Shown here piece by piece: positions 1 through 8,633 of a stretch of 64,000 nt of DNA. The translations under genes and the position numbers were made by a program. The stretch's first letter is position 1, and every line of letters starts with the position of its first letter. Source of the stretch: Hyphomicrobiales bacterium (GTDB taxonomy: Bacteria > Pseudomonadota > Alphaproteobacteria > Rhizobiales > Rhizobiaceae); NCBI GenBank assembly GCA_900471605.1, contig UCEY01000035.1, positions 1 to 64,000 on the forward strand, given 5' to 3'. A model generated the notes under the pieces. That model was given only the letters and a program-made list of their open reading frames with translations. It was not told the DNA's origin and made no database searches.

Positions 1-16
1 TCAGATGGAGAGTGGC

Positions 17-277
17 ATGCGTCAATGGCCGGTTCAGGATGCCAAGGCTCGATTCAGCGAGATGCTCGACGCTTCTTTGGAAGAGGGGCCGCAACTGGTT
101 TCAAAGCGGGGTGAACCGAAAGCGATACTGGTCTCGCTCGATGAATGGGAAAATCTCCAAAAAAGAGCCAAGCCGGATTTGAAGGAATTGCTTCTCGGGC
201 CGGGACCACGGTTCGATCTGGAGGCTCCAGTGCGAGGTGGCTGGAAGCGCCGGCCCGTTCCAGACTTCGACGATTGA
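17..277 (+). CDS. Phd/YefM-type antitoxin
   Basis: Predicted antitoxin of a type II toxin-antitoxin pair; family members bind their own promoter and neutralise the partner toxin. The N-terminus (WPVQDAKARFSEML) matches the Phd/YefM DNA-binding fold, with VSKRGEPKAILVSLDEWE in the middle and an acidic C-terminus (PDFDD) as expected for toxin wrapping. I chose the ATG at 17 because GGAG lies 6 bases upstream; an in-frame ATG at 5 would add four residues and has almost no upstream sequence in this window. The toxin gene follows after 6 bases, consistent with one transcript. Family is clear, toxin partner inferred from position. Confidence 0.85.
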   Translation: MRQWPVQDAKARFSEMLDASLEEGPQLVSKRGEPKAILVSLDEWENLQKRAKPDLKELLLGPGPRFDLEAPVRGGWKRRPVPDFDD

Positions 278-283
278 TATCCG

Positions 284-694
284 ATGTACATATTGGATAC
301 CAACGTTCTGTCCGAGTTTCGACGGCGCAAGCCGCATGGGGCAGTATTGGCCTGGCTGGCATCCGTGCCGAGTTCTTCGCTGCATTTTGCCGGCATTTCC
401 GCCGGAGAGATTCAAGCCGGTATTGAAATGGCGCGTAAGAACGATCCACGGGAAGCTGACGAGATAGAACATTGGCTGGAGATGATCATCGCTTCGGTCA
501 GATGTCTTGATGCCGATGCCGATGTATTCAGGGAATGGGCCCGCCTCATGCATGGCCGTCCGGATCATATGATTGAGGATTGCCTGATTGCCGCCACAGC
601 CATCGTTCATCGGATGACTGTCGTAACCCGCAATATCGGGGATTTTGAGCCTTTGGCCGTTCCGGTTCTCAATCCTTTCGAACACAAAATGTGA
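284..694 (+). CDS. VapC/FitB-type PIN-domain toxin
   Basis: Predicted ribonuclease toxin of 136 residues, the usual PIN-toxin size. The acidic metal-binding residues of the PIN fold are visible: D5 in MYILDTNVLSEF, E42 in ISAGEIQAG, D99 in MIEDCLIAATA and D120 in TRNIGDFE. No good ribosome-binding site precedes the ATG, which suits translational coupling to the antitoxin gene ending 6 bases upstream. VapC toxins cut tRNA or rRNA; the target cannot be read from sequence. The pair sits at the window edge, so its upstream operator is not visible. Confidence 0.88.
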   Translation: MYILDTNVLSEFRRRKPHGAVLAWLASVPSSSLHFAGISAGEIQAGIEMARKNDPREADEIEHWLEMIIASVRCLDADADVFREWARLMHGRPDHMIEDCLIAATAIVHRMTVVTRNIGDFEPLAVPVLNPFEHKM

Positions 695-715
695 TCGAAA
701 AAAATCCATCGGCCC

Positions 716-740
716 GATAGGTCAGCCTTGCTGACCTATC
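716..740 (+). terminator. Perfect hairpin after the toxin gene
   Basis: Inverted repeat GATAGGTCAG / CTGACCTATC with a 5-base loop, 22 bases after the PIN toxin stop. It is followed only by a short, interrupted T stretch (gatctttg), so it may be a weak terminator or mRNA-stabilising hairpin between the toxin gene and the aminotransferase gene. Confidence 0.5.
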
Positions 741-792
741 GATCTTTGTGTAAAGATCGGGCAAAGAAAATTGAAATAAGAGGAAACATTCC

Positions 793-2019
793 GTGCTTGA
801 TTGGGAACAAATCTTTGCGACGCGCTCCAGCCGCATGCGCGCCTCTGAAATCCGCGAACTGCTGAAGCTGCTCGACCAGCCCGACATCATCTCGTTTGCT
901 GGCGGCATTCCGGATCCGGCGCTGTTTCCGGATGCGGCCTTCAAGGAAGCCTATTCGGATATTTTTTCAAGCGCGCAGGTCGGTTCGGCTCTGCAATATT
1001 CGGTCAGCGAAGGCTACAAGCCGCTGCGCGAATGGATCGCCCGCGACGTCGCCAAGATCGGCATCGACTGCACCCCGGACAACGTGTTCATCACCTCCGG
1101 TTCCCAGCAGGCGCTCGATTATCTCGGCAAGCTGTTCCTGTCGCCGAAGGATACGGCGCTCGTCACCTGGCCGACCTACCTCGGCGCGCTTTCGGCCTTC
1201 AATGCGTATGAGCCGAATTACGACCAGCTGTCGCTGAACGGCAACCGCACGCCGGAAGCCTATCGCGACACCGCGGCCAAGACCGGCGGCGCCGTCAAGT
1301 TCGCCTATCTGTCTGCCGACTTCTCCAATCCGACCGGCGAGACGATCGATCTGGCCGGCCGCGAAAAGCTGCTGGCGCTGGCCGACGAACTCGATATCGC
1401 GATCCTCGAGGACGCCGCCTATCAGCATCTGCGTTATGACGGTGAGGCCATTCCGCCGATCATGGCGCTCGACATCGCCCGCAAGGGCGGCATCGAAAAC
1501 ACGCGGACGATCTACAGCGGCAGCTTCTCGAAGACGCTGGCGCCGGGCCTGCGCGTCGGTTTCGTGGTCGCCGCCATGCCGGTGATCCGCAAGCTGGTGC
1601 TGATGAAGCAGGCGGCCGACCTGCATTCCTCGACGATCAACCAGATCGCCATCGAGCATGTCGCCTCGCGGGGTTTCGATGCCCAGGTTGCCAAGATCAA
1701 GGCTGTCTACAGCAAGCGCCGCGATGCGATGCTGGCGGCACTCGACAAGTATATGCCGAAGAACACCACCTGGACGCGCCCGGAAGGCGGCATGTTCGTG
1801 TGGGTGACCCTGCCGGAAGGCATGGACGGCGCCGAACTGCTGGCGAAATCGATCGCCACGGAAAAGGTCGCCTTCGTTCCCGGCAAGGCGTTTTATGCGG
1901 ACGGCAGCAATGCCAATACGCTGCGCATGAGCTTCTCCTGCGCCGACGAGGCGATGATCGACGAAGGCATCAAGCGGCTTGGCCGCCTGATCTCCAACGC
2001 GATCCGAGCCGCGGCCTGA
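793..2019 (+). CDS. PLP-dependent class I/II aminotransferase (LysN/MocR-like fold)
   Basis: Fold-type I aminotransferase of 408 residues. The internal-aldimine lysine is K247 in SGSFSKTLAPGLRVGF; SFAGGIPDP near the N-terminus and the DFSNPTGE and EDAAYQ segments are typical of the 2-aminoadipate/branched-chain aminotransferase group (PF00155). The start is a GTG with AGAGGAAA about 8 bases upstream. It stands alone between two hairpins. The donor and acceptor are not determined; 2-aminoadipate, kynurenine or aromatic/branched-chain substrates are all possible for this group. Confidence 0.9.
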   Translation: MLDWEQIFATRSSRMRASEIRELLKLLDQPDIISFAGGIPDPALFPDAAFKEAYSDIFSSAQVGSALQYSVSEGYKPLREWIARDVAKIGIDCTPDNVFITSGSQQALDYLGKLFLSPKDTALVTWPTYLGALSAFNAYEPNYDQLSLNGNRTPEAYRDTAAKTGGAVKFAYLSADFSNPTGETIDLAGREKLLALADELDIAILEDAAYQHLRYDGEAIPPIMALDIARKGGIENTRTIYSGSFSKTLAPGLRVGFVVAAMPVIRKLVLMKQAADLHSSTINQIAIEHVASRGFDAQVAKIKAVYSKRRDAMLAALDKYMPKNTTWTRPEGGMFVWVTLPEGMDGAELLAKSIATEKVAFVPGKAFYADGSNANTLRMSFSCADEAMIDEGIKRLGRLISNAIRAAA

Positions 2020-2132
2020 GCAGATCCCATGAACCGGAAAGCCTGCCGCAAAATCGCAGGCTCATCCGGTTGACAGGCCTTGCATCCTCTCGGTGTTATC
2101 CTTGTGCTTGACCCGAGGATCTGCTGCCTATC

Positions 2133-2182
2133 AAAAAAAGGGGCGGCGGGCGATGCTCGGGTCAAGCCCGAGCATCGCCCGC
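2133..2182. terminator. Long hairpin between convergent genes
   Basis: 16-bp stem (2146-2161 with 2167-2182) and loop TCAAG. On the minus strand it is followed by seven T residues (2133-2139), so it probably terminates the ion-channel gene; it also lies downstream of the aminotransferase gene. The core CTCGGGTCAAGCCCGAG is typical of dispersed intergenic palindromes of rhizobial chromosomes, and part of it recurs inverted near 2106-2116. Confidence 0.65.
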
Positions 2183-2220
2183 GTTCCCTTGACGGGGACC
2201 TTCGGTGTGGAGCGGGCCGC

Positions 2221-4122
2221 TCAGTCGGCGGCGAGCACGATGAGCATGTCCCCATCGGCATAGGCGGTCATTTCGGTACGGGGCGGATTGACGACCACGC
2301 CGCCAAGGTTCCTGACATCTGTTTCGCCCGGCCGCTGGCGGCGGTGTCCGATGGCGATCTCGCCCCGGCGAAGGGCTGCGAGCGCGACCGTGAAGAAGTT
2401 CACCGGTTTCGAGATATCCACATAGTCGCTCATCGGCCGCATGTAGATCTCGGATCCGGCTTCATCGAGCAGCTCGCCGAAGATCGCCGCCATCGATTCG
2501 TTTTCGGAGGCCTGGGCGAGCATCAGGCTCACCAGCTTGTTGCTGACGACAAAATCCTCGGCGCGGGTGACTTCCGCGAGCTCGCGGTTGCGCACGTCGA
2601 TCATCTCGCTGACGACGCTGACATGTTTGCCGGCCGTCTCCCCGATCTTGCGCAGCTGCAGCAGCGTGATCAGCGTGCGGGTGTCCGCCGATTGCGCCAT
2701 CATGCTGTCGCTGTAGCCGAGGACCAGAACGTGGTCGTAGGAGGGTATGTCGAGCGCGTCGAGCGCGGCGCGGCTGCTGGTATCGATCACCCGGTGTTCG
2801 ACCGCGAGCAGAGCCTTGTCGAGGTCGAGCCCGGCGACGTCCTCTTCGAATTCCGGCGTGTCGGCGGCGATCGTCAGCCGTGAGCCTGGCGCCACGTAGC
2901 GGACAAGCTCGTTTGCGATGATCGGGCCGCGGCGGTTCCAGCCGAGGATCAGCGTGCGCTCCGCGGTCTTGCCGCGCCTGACGATCGCCTTTATGGCCGT
3001 CTTGTCGATGCCCATGTCACCGGTCCAGGTTTTGATCGAGTCGTCGTCTTCGGCGATGATGACGGCGCGATCGCCCGCGACGATCACCTGGTTCGGGTTG
3101 GGATTGAGGTGGATGGCGCCGTCCTTGTCGCGGAGGCCGATCAGCGTGCTGTTCTCATAAGCGAGGACGGCATTGCCGAAGGATTTGCCGACGATGTCCG
3201 GCTGTTCGAGCGTATAGATCTCGCAGCCGTCGAAATCGAGCAGTTCGGAATAGACGGCGCTCAGCCCCGCCTGCCGGCTGGTATGGACGACGATCCGGGC
3301 GATCAGGTCGTCGGCGAGCACCAGCTGCATTTCGTCGCCGCCGACGATCCTTGCCACGTCGGCATTGTCGGCGTTGCGGATTTCCGCGGCGATCCTGTAT
3401 TTCTCGGGCCGCCGGTTGGGATCGTTGACCAGCGCGAGGACGGTCTTGATCACCTGCGCATCCGCATCGTCACCCTCCGGTGACAGGACGATGATCGACC
3501 GCGACGTCTGCGGGTTGACGATGCCGAGGTCATAGAGATCGGTCGGGTCGCCGCTGCGGCAGATGATCCTGGTGTTCCTGCGGTCGGCAACCTTGGCGGC
3601 GATCTCGTCTTCCATCTCCACCTTGTCCTTGTTGGCCATGATGACGATGCGGGGATTGCGGCGGCTCTGATTGGCAATGACGAGTTCGGAGATCACGTCG
3701 AAGATGGACGGCGACCAGTTGAGGATGATCGTGTGCTCCGTTTCGAGCACCCGCGAACGACCCTTGCGCAGCTCGTCGAGCTTCTCTTCCAGCCCGGACG
3801 AGATGACGCCGATCAGGGCGGAGAAGACGAAGATGCCGGCGATGGTCACCACCAGCGAAACGGCGCGGAAACTCCAGCCGAGGTCGCTGCCCATCGTTCC
3901 GGCATCCATGGTGCGCATCAGCGATTCCCACGCGCCTTCGAGGAATCCGACCGGTTGCCCGCCTTCCGGTGCGATGCCGGTGATCGCAAGCAGGGCGCCT
4001 GCAAGGAGGATGACAATGAGCGATATCACCGCCAGCCAGCCGATCAGCGCGATCGCGCCGCCTGCCATGCTCTTGTCGAACCCATAGCGCAGCCGCGCGC
4101 GCCAGTTTTCCCGGTTTTTCAT
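2221..4122 (-). CDS. CASTOR/POLLUX-like ion channel protein
   Basis: A 633-residue membrane protein related to the CASTOR/POLLUX/SYM8 channel family (PF06241), whose plant members act in nuclear calcium signalling during symbiosis; bacterial members are probable RCK-gated cation channels. Two hydrophobic helices are evident near residues 20-50 and 85-115, flanking a pore-loop-like stretch (WESLMRTMDAGTMGSD). They are followed by two RCK-like nucleotide-binding regions (for example HTIILNWSPSIFDVISEL and TLILGWNRRGPIIANELV). The gene is single and convergent with the aminotransferase gene. Ion selectivity and ligand are unknown. Confidence 0.82.
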   Translation of the reverse strand: MKNRENWRARLRYGFDKSMAGGAIALIGWLAVISLIVILLAGALLAITGIAPEGGQPVGFLEGAWESLMRTMDAGTMGSDLGWSFRAVSLVVTIAGIFVFSALIGVISSGLEEKLDELRKGRSRVLETEHTIILNWSPSIFDVISELVIANQSRRNPRIVIMANKDKVEMEDEIAAKVADRRNTRIICRSGDPTDLYDLGIVNPQTSRSIIVLSPEGDDADAQVIKTVLALVNDPNRRPEKYRIAAEIRNADNADVARIVGGDEMQLVLADDLIARIVVHTSRQAGLSAVYSELLDFDGCEIYTLEQPDIVGKSFGNAVLAYENSTLIGLRDKDGAIHLNPNPNQVIVAGDRAVIIAEDDDSIKTWTGDMGIDKTAIKAIVRRGKTAERTLILGWNRRGPIIANELVRYVAPGSRLTIAADTPEFEEDVAGLDLDKALLAVEHRVIDTSSRAALDALDIPSYDHVLVLGYSDSMMAQSADTRTLITLLQLRKIGETAGKHVSVVSEMIDVRNRELAEVTRAEDFVVSNKLVSLMLAQASENESMAAIFGELLDEAGSEIYMRPMSDYVDISKPVNFFTVALAALRRGEIAIGHRRQRPGETDVRNLGGVVVNPPRTEMTAYADGDMLIVLAAD

Positions 4123-4364
4123 CCCACGCCCCCGAAATATACCCTTGTGCAGGAGATGGCAGGATTTGGTTGCAAAACAATTGAAGTGGCGGGGTTCTGG
4201 CGGGCGCTGTGCCGGAATGACCGGCGGACAGTAAATTTAGCCTTCGAATCCCGGCAGCCGCTGGTAAAACACATGGCAAGATCGGCGTTGCTCACAGTCT
4301 GTCACATGGCTGTCAAGCAGGAATGCTTATCGTCCGCAGCTTATGTTCGAACAGGGACGCTCCG

Positions 4365-5348
4365 ATGAAGAACCTTCTTTCCGCTTTCACCGCCCTCGTG
4401 GCTTTTGGCATGATTGCCGGCGCCGCTGAGGCCGCCGATCTCGTGCTCTATACCAGCCAGCCGAACGAGGATGCGCAGGCGACGGTCGACGGCTTCAAGG
4501 CCGCCAATCCGGGCCTCGACGTGCAGTGGGTGCGTGACGGGACGCCGCAGATCATGGCGAAGCTGAATGCCGAGATCCAGGCCGGCAATCCGGCCGCCGA
4601 CGTTCTCCTGATTGCCGACACGGTGACGCTGGAGCGCATGAAGCAGGCCGGCCAGCTCTTGGCCTACAAGTCGCCCGAGGCGGCAAACTACGACAAGGCG
4701 CTCTATGACGCCGACGGTTTCTATTATTCGACCAAGCTGATCACCACCGGCATCATCTACAACACCCAGGCCGCGATGAAGCCGACCAGCTGGGCGGACC
4801 TTGCCAAGCCGGAAGCCAAGGGCCTCGTCACCATGCCGAGCCCGCTTGCTTCGGGTGCGGCCCTCATCCACGCCCAGACGCTTGCCGGCGTGCCCGGCCT
4901 CGGCTGGGACTATTACAAGAACCTCAAGGCGAATGGCGCGATTGCCGCCGGCGGCAACGGCGCGATCCTGAAGTCGGTCGCTTCGGGCGAAAAGGCCTAT
5001 GGCTTCGTCGTCGACTACCTGCCGATCCGCGAAAAGGCGAAGGGTGCTCCCGTTGAGTTCGTGTTCCCGAAAGAAGGCGTATCCGCCGTCACCGAGCCGG
5101 CTGCGATCCTCGCTTCGACCAAACATGCGGACAATGCCAAGAAGTTCATCGACTACGTGCTCTCCCAGAAGGGCCAGGAAGGTTTCCTGAAGCTCGGCTA
5201 CATCCCGGCACGCAACGGCATGGCCGTACCGCCCGGCTTCCCGGCGCGCGAGACGATCAAGGTCCTGCCGATCAACGCTCCCGATGCGCTCAAGAACTCC
5301 GAGAAGGACGTCAAGGGCTTCGCGGATATCTTCGGCATCAAAGGCTGA
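4365..5348 (+). CDS. ABC transporter substrate-binding protein, iron(III)/Fbp type
   Basis: Periplasmic binding protein of 327 residues starting an ABC operon. A signal peptide spans about residues 1-24 (ends AGAAEAA), followed by the DLVLYTSQPNEDAQ opening typical of family 1 extracellular proteins that bind ferric iron (FbpA/AfuA) or, in relatives, phosphonates. A pair of adjacent tyrosines typical of iron ligands is seen at FYYSTK. The ATG at 4365 has AGGGA 7 bases upstream; a longer in-frame start at 4323 lacks this and has no signal peptide at its N-terminus. A palindrome TGTTCGAACA (4344-4353) sits just before the ribosome site. Confidence 0.88.
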   Translation: MKNLLSAFTALVAFGMIAGAAEAADLVLYTSQPNEDAQATVDGFKAANPGLDVQWVRDGTPQIMAKLNAEIQAGNPAADVLLIADTVTLERMKQAGQLLAYKSPEAANYDKALYDADGFYYSTKLITTGIIYNTQAAMKPTSWADLAKPEAKGLVTMPSPLASGAALIHAQTLAGVPGLGWDYYKNLKANGAIAAGGNGAILKSVASGEKAYGFVVDYLPIREKAKGAPVEFVFPKEGVSAVTEPAAILASTKHADNAKKFIDYVLSQKGQEGFLKLGYIPARNGMAVPPGFPARETIKVLPINAPDALKNSEKDVKGFADIFGIKG

Positions 5349-5360
5349 TATAAGCGCCTG

Positions 5361-7055
5361 ATGAGACAATCTCGAAATCGGGGAAACAGCCAGCCACGCT
5401 GGCTGTTTCCTTTTGTCGTAACGGTGATCTTCTGCCTGAGCGTGCTGCCGCTCGGACGGCTTGCCGCGACCGGAATCATGTCGGCCTTTCGGGGCGGCGC
5501 AGGCGAACTTCTGTCCGATCCCGGTCTCTGGCGGTCGGTCTACGATACGCTGTCGACCTCCTTTTTCGGAATGATCGCGGCCGTCGTGCTCGGCGGCGGC
5601 TTTGCGCTTCTGCTGACGCTGTTCGACATCCGCGGCAAGGCTCTCCTTGGCTTCCTGTTCATGCTGCCGACGATGATCCCGCCGCAGGTGACGGCGCTGT
5701 CGTGGATCGGCATGACCGGGCCTTCGAGCGCGCTCCTGAAGGCGATCGGGCTGGCGCCGCCGCTCGGCTCGCCTCAGCCGCTCTATTCGATCGGCGGCAT
5801 CGCGCTGCTCTATGGCGTGCAGAACGCGGCGCTCGTCTACCTGTCGCTCCGGGCCGGGCTTCTGGCGCTGCCGCGCGATGCGGTCGAGGCGGCGCGGCTT
5901 TCCGGGGCGTCCTCCTGGCAGGTGCTCAAGGATGTCATCCTGCCCTTGTCGCTGCCGGGTCTCGCAGCGGGCGCGGCGATCGCCTTCGTTTCCTGTGTCG
6001 GCAATTTCGGCATTCCGGCGATCCTCGGCATTCCGGCCGGGATCTATACGCTGCCGACGCTGATCTATTCGAAATTCGCGGCTTTCGGCCCCGGCACCTT
6101 TGCCGATGTCTCGGTCCTGTCGGCGTTGATCGCCATTCTCTCGATCATCGGGCTTACGGTCGAAGGACGGGTGCTGCGCGGCCGCGACTATCGCGTGATC
6201 GGCCTTTCGGGTCAGGTCGCGGTGTTCCGTCTCGGCGCCTGGCGCTGGCTTGCCGAGCTCATGCTGTGGCTGACGATCTTCCTCATCCTCGTCATGCCGC
6301 TCATCGCCCTTGTCGCAAGCTCGCTGGCGCCGGCCTATGGCGTGCCGCTCAGCCCGGCGACCGTCACCGTCAAGGCCTATGAGGAAATCCTAGTGCGCCA
6401 GGCGGCGACGCGTACCGCCTTCGCCAACTCGCTCTCGCTCTCGCTTGCCACCGCCTTCGGTCTCCTGGTGGTGACGGTGCTGACCGGCTATTTCCTGGTG
6501 CGCAGCAGGAGCCGCCTTACCGGGCTCATTTCGGCGCTTGCGGAAATCCCCTATGCGCTGCCGGGCATCGTGCTGGCGGTCGCCTTCATCCTGCTGTTTG
6601 CCGCACCTATTCCGGTGATCGGCATCTCGATCTACGGGACGATCTGGATCATCCTGATCGCCTATTTCTCGAGTTTCTTCGCCGTCAGCCTGAAACCGGT
6701 CGTCAGTGCCTTCCGCCAGCTCGATCCGTCGCTCGAAGAGGCGGCGCGGCTTTCCGGCGCCGGTTTTGCGCGCCGGCTTGCCGATATCCTGGTGCCGCTG
6801 GTGGCGCCGGCCGCGGGCGCTTCGGTCATCCTCGTCTTCCTGATTGCCTGCAACGAACTGACCGTCTCGGCGCTTCTCTGGTCGGCCGGCACCCAGACAC
6901 TCGGCGTGCTGATCTACAATCTCGATGACAGCGGCAGTTTCAACATCGCCGCGGCATTGTCGGTCCTCGTCGTCGTCATGGTGATCGCGATGATGATCCT
7001 TCTGGAACTGATGGCGAAACGTCTGCCCAAAGGTGTGGTCCCGTGGCGAAGCTGA
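5361..7055 (+). CDS. ABC transporter permease, FbpB type
   Basis: Inner-membrane permease of 564 residues with two fused binding-protein-dependent transport domains, the usual layout for iron FbpB permeases. Both EAA loops are visible: EAARLSGASSWQVL near residue 175 and EEAARLSGAGFARRL near residue 458, which dock the ATPase. It begins 12 bases after the binding-protein gene and its end overlaps the ATPase gene by 13 bases. An 11-bp hairpin lies within its first 16 codons (separate entry). Confidence 0.92.
   Translation: MRQSRNRGNSQPRWLFPFVVTVIFCLSVLPLGRLAATGIMSAFRGGAGELLSDPGLWRSVYDTLSTSFFGMIAAVVLGGGFALLLTLFDIRGKALLGFLFMLPTMIPPQVTALSWIGMTGPSSALLKAIGLAPPLGSPQPLYSIGGIALLYGVQNAALVYLSLRAGLLALPRDAVEAARLSGASSWQVLKDVILPLSLPGLAAGAAIAFVSCVGNFGIPAILGIPAGIYTLPTLIYSKFAAFGPGTFADVSVLSALIAILSIIGLTVEGRVLRGRDYRVIGLSGQVAVFRLGAWRWLAELMLWLTIFLILVMPLIALVASSLAPAYGVPLSPATVTVKAYEEILVRQAATRTAFANSLSLSLATAFGLLVVTVLTGYFLVRSRSRLTGLISALAEIPYALPGIVLAVAFILLFAAPIPVIGISIYGTIWIILIAYFSSFFAVSLKPVVSAFRQLDPSLEEAARLSGAGFARRLADILVPLVAPAAGASVILVFLIACNELTVSALLWSAGTQTLGVLIYNLDDSGSFNIAAALSVLVVVMVIAMMILLELMAKRLPKGVVPWRS
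5384..5408 (+). terminator. Attenuator-like hairpin inside the 5' end of the permease gene
   Basis: Perfect 11-bp stem AAACAGCCAGC / GCTGGCTGTTT with a 3-base loop, followed by CCTTTTG. It lies within codons 8-16 of the permease gene. Such a structure after a binding-protein gene can lower permease expression relative to the binding protein, by partial termination or by protecting the upstream mRNA 3' end. Confidence 0.5.
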
Positions 7056-8071
7056 TCCTCAACCGCCTCTCCAAGACATTCGACATGGCCGGCCGGGCGG
7101 CCGTCAACGACATATCGCTGACGGTCCGCGAAGGCGGTTTCCTTGCCCTGCTCGGTCCGTCCGGCTGCGGCAAGACGACGGTGCTGCGGATGATCGCCGG
7201 TTTCGAGCAGCCAAGCGACGGCTCGATCCTGCTCGGCGAACGAGTGCTGGCCGATGCGGGCGAGATGGTGCCCCCGGAACACCGCAACATGGCGATGGTC
7301 TTCCAGTCCTATGCGCTCTGGCCGCATATGAGCGTGGCGGAGAATGTCGGTTATCCCTTGAAGGTGCGCGGCATTTCCGGCGACAAGCGTGACCGCAAGG
7401 TGAGGGACGCGCTCACTGCCGTGCATCTCGAAACCTATGCGGACCGCCGGCCGGCCGATCTTTCCGGCGGCCAGCGGCAGCGCGTGGCGCTCGCGCGTTG
7501 CCTGGTTACCGAGCCGGATGTCGTGCTGCTCGACGAGCCGCTCGCCAATCTCGACCGGCATCTGCGCCAGGAGATGGAGGAGACGTTTCGCGAATTCCAT
7601 GCCCGCTCCGGCGCGACGATGATCTATGTCACCCACGATCAGGCGGAAGCGATGGCGCTCGCGACCGATGTCGCCGTGATGTCCGAGGGCAGGCTGCTGC
7701 AGGTGGCGACGCCTGAGGAAATCTATGCGCGGCCGGAAGGCCGGCTGGTCGGCGGTCTCGTGGGGCAGGGGGCAATCCTGTCGCTGTCGTCACCGGCCGG
7801 TGACAGGCGGATTCTAGACTGGCCTGCCATGCAGTTGGTGCTGGCCGATCGTGCCGTGGGGCCGGGCGCCGATATCCTTGTCCGTCCGCAGGACGTCGAG
7901 ATCGCCGCCGAGGGCGCCGCGGTGACCGTCCTTTCGGTCCTGTTCGAAGGCGAACGTTATGCGCTGCGCCTTGCCCTGCCGGACGGGCAGACCCTGCGCG
8001 CGTTCAGCCGCCATCCGGTCAAGGTCGCGGACAGGCTCGCCATCGTCATACGCTCGGCCTGGCGTCTTTAA
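7043..8071 (+). CDS. ABC transporter ATP-binding protein, FbpC type
   Basis: Energising subunit of the preceding importer, 342 residues. Walker A GPSGCGKTT (residues 38-46), signature LSGGQRQR (about 138), Walker B VVLLDEPLAN and switch THDQAEAM are intact. The C-terminal third (VRPQDVEIAAEG) is a TOBE-like regulatory domain as in FbpC/PotA. The start is GTG inside the end of the permease gene (13-base overlap), indicating coupled translation. Ferric iron is the likeliest substrate by gene order and binding-protein type, but this is inference. Confidence 0.92.
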   Translation: MAKLILNRLSKTFDMAGRAAVNDISLTVREGGFLALLGPSGCGKTTVLRMIAGFEQPSDGSILLGERVLADAGEMVPPEHRNMAMVFQSYALWPHMSVAENVGYPLKVRGISGDKRDRKVRDALTAVHLETYADRRPADLSGGQRQRVALARCLVTEPDVVLLDEPLANLDRHLRQEMEETFREFHARSGATMIYVTHDQAEAMALATDVAVMSEGRLLQVATPEEIYARPEGRLVGGLVGQGAILSLSSPAGDRRILDWPAMQLVLADRAVGPGADILVRPQDVEIAAEGAAVTVLSVLFEGERYALRLALPDGQTLRAFSRHPVKVADRLAIVIRSAWRL

Positions 8072-8080
8072 GCCGGAACC

Positions 8081-8443
8081 CTATTCGGCGCCGGAACATT
8101 GCCACCGGATGACGTGGCAGCCGCCGGTGTTCTGGCGGCAGGAGCGGATGGCTCGAAATTCGGCCTCCCTGCGGCCGCCGCCCCAGCCGGCTCCCCAGCC
8201 GTCAGAACCCCTGGCGACAGCGCCGCAGCCGTTCTTGAACCAGATTGCGATCCGGCAGTCGCTGGCGTCGCAATTGGACTGCGCGGTTCGCTCGGCGCTT
8301 CGCTGGGTCTGATGGTCATAGGACCAGCCGAGCGCGGCCGTGCGCGGCGAATAGGCGATGGCCCCAAAACTGTCGGCGAATGCCGTACCCGTACCCGCAA
8401 GCATGGCGCAGATGGAAAGAGATATCAGGATTTCGCGTTTCAT
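8081..8443 (-). CDS. Secreted DUF4189 protein
   Basis: Small exported protein of 120 residues with a signal peptide (MKREILISLSICAMLAGT... ending AFA). The mature part FGAIAYSPRTAALGWSYDHQ and the cysteine pair in NCDASDCRIAIWFKNGCGA match the DUF4189 family, small periplasmic proteins of unknown role common in rhizobia. I chose the ATG at 8443 because it begins the signal peptide; the upstream extension to 8527 is not signal-like. It converges with the ABC ATPase gene, 9 bases between stops. Confidence 0.82.
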   Translation of the reverse strand: MKREILISLSICAMLAGTGTAFADSFGAIAYSPRTAALGWSYDHQTQRSAERTAQSNCDASDCRIAIWFKNGCGAVARGSDGWGAGWGGGRREAEFRAIRSCRQNTGGCHVIRWQCSGAE

Positions 8444-8633
8444 AGACCGTTCCCCTCGGCGATCGCTTTCCATCGGTGACCGGGCCGCCCCGCCGGCGAA
8501 GATGGCACCGGCTTGATTTCTCCGCAATCGAGGTTGGCGCTCGGGCAGACGGCTTGCGCCTTAAATTTCCTGATTTGGTTACTTTTATTGTGGGCCGCGC
8601 CGGCTAAGGTGACACCGCAACAGGATGGATTTG

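Noticed and set aside
2147..2181. Hairpin as a mobile repeat element
   Set aside because: Only one full copy is seen in the window; listed as a terminator instead.
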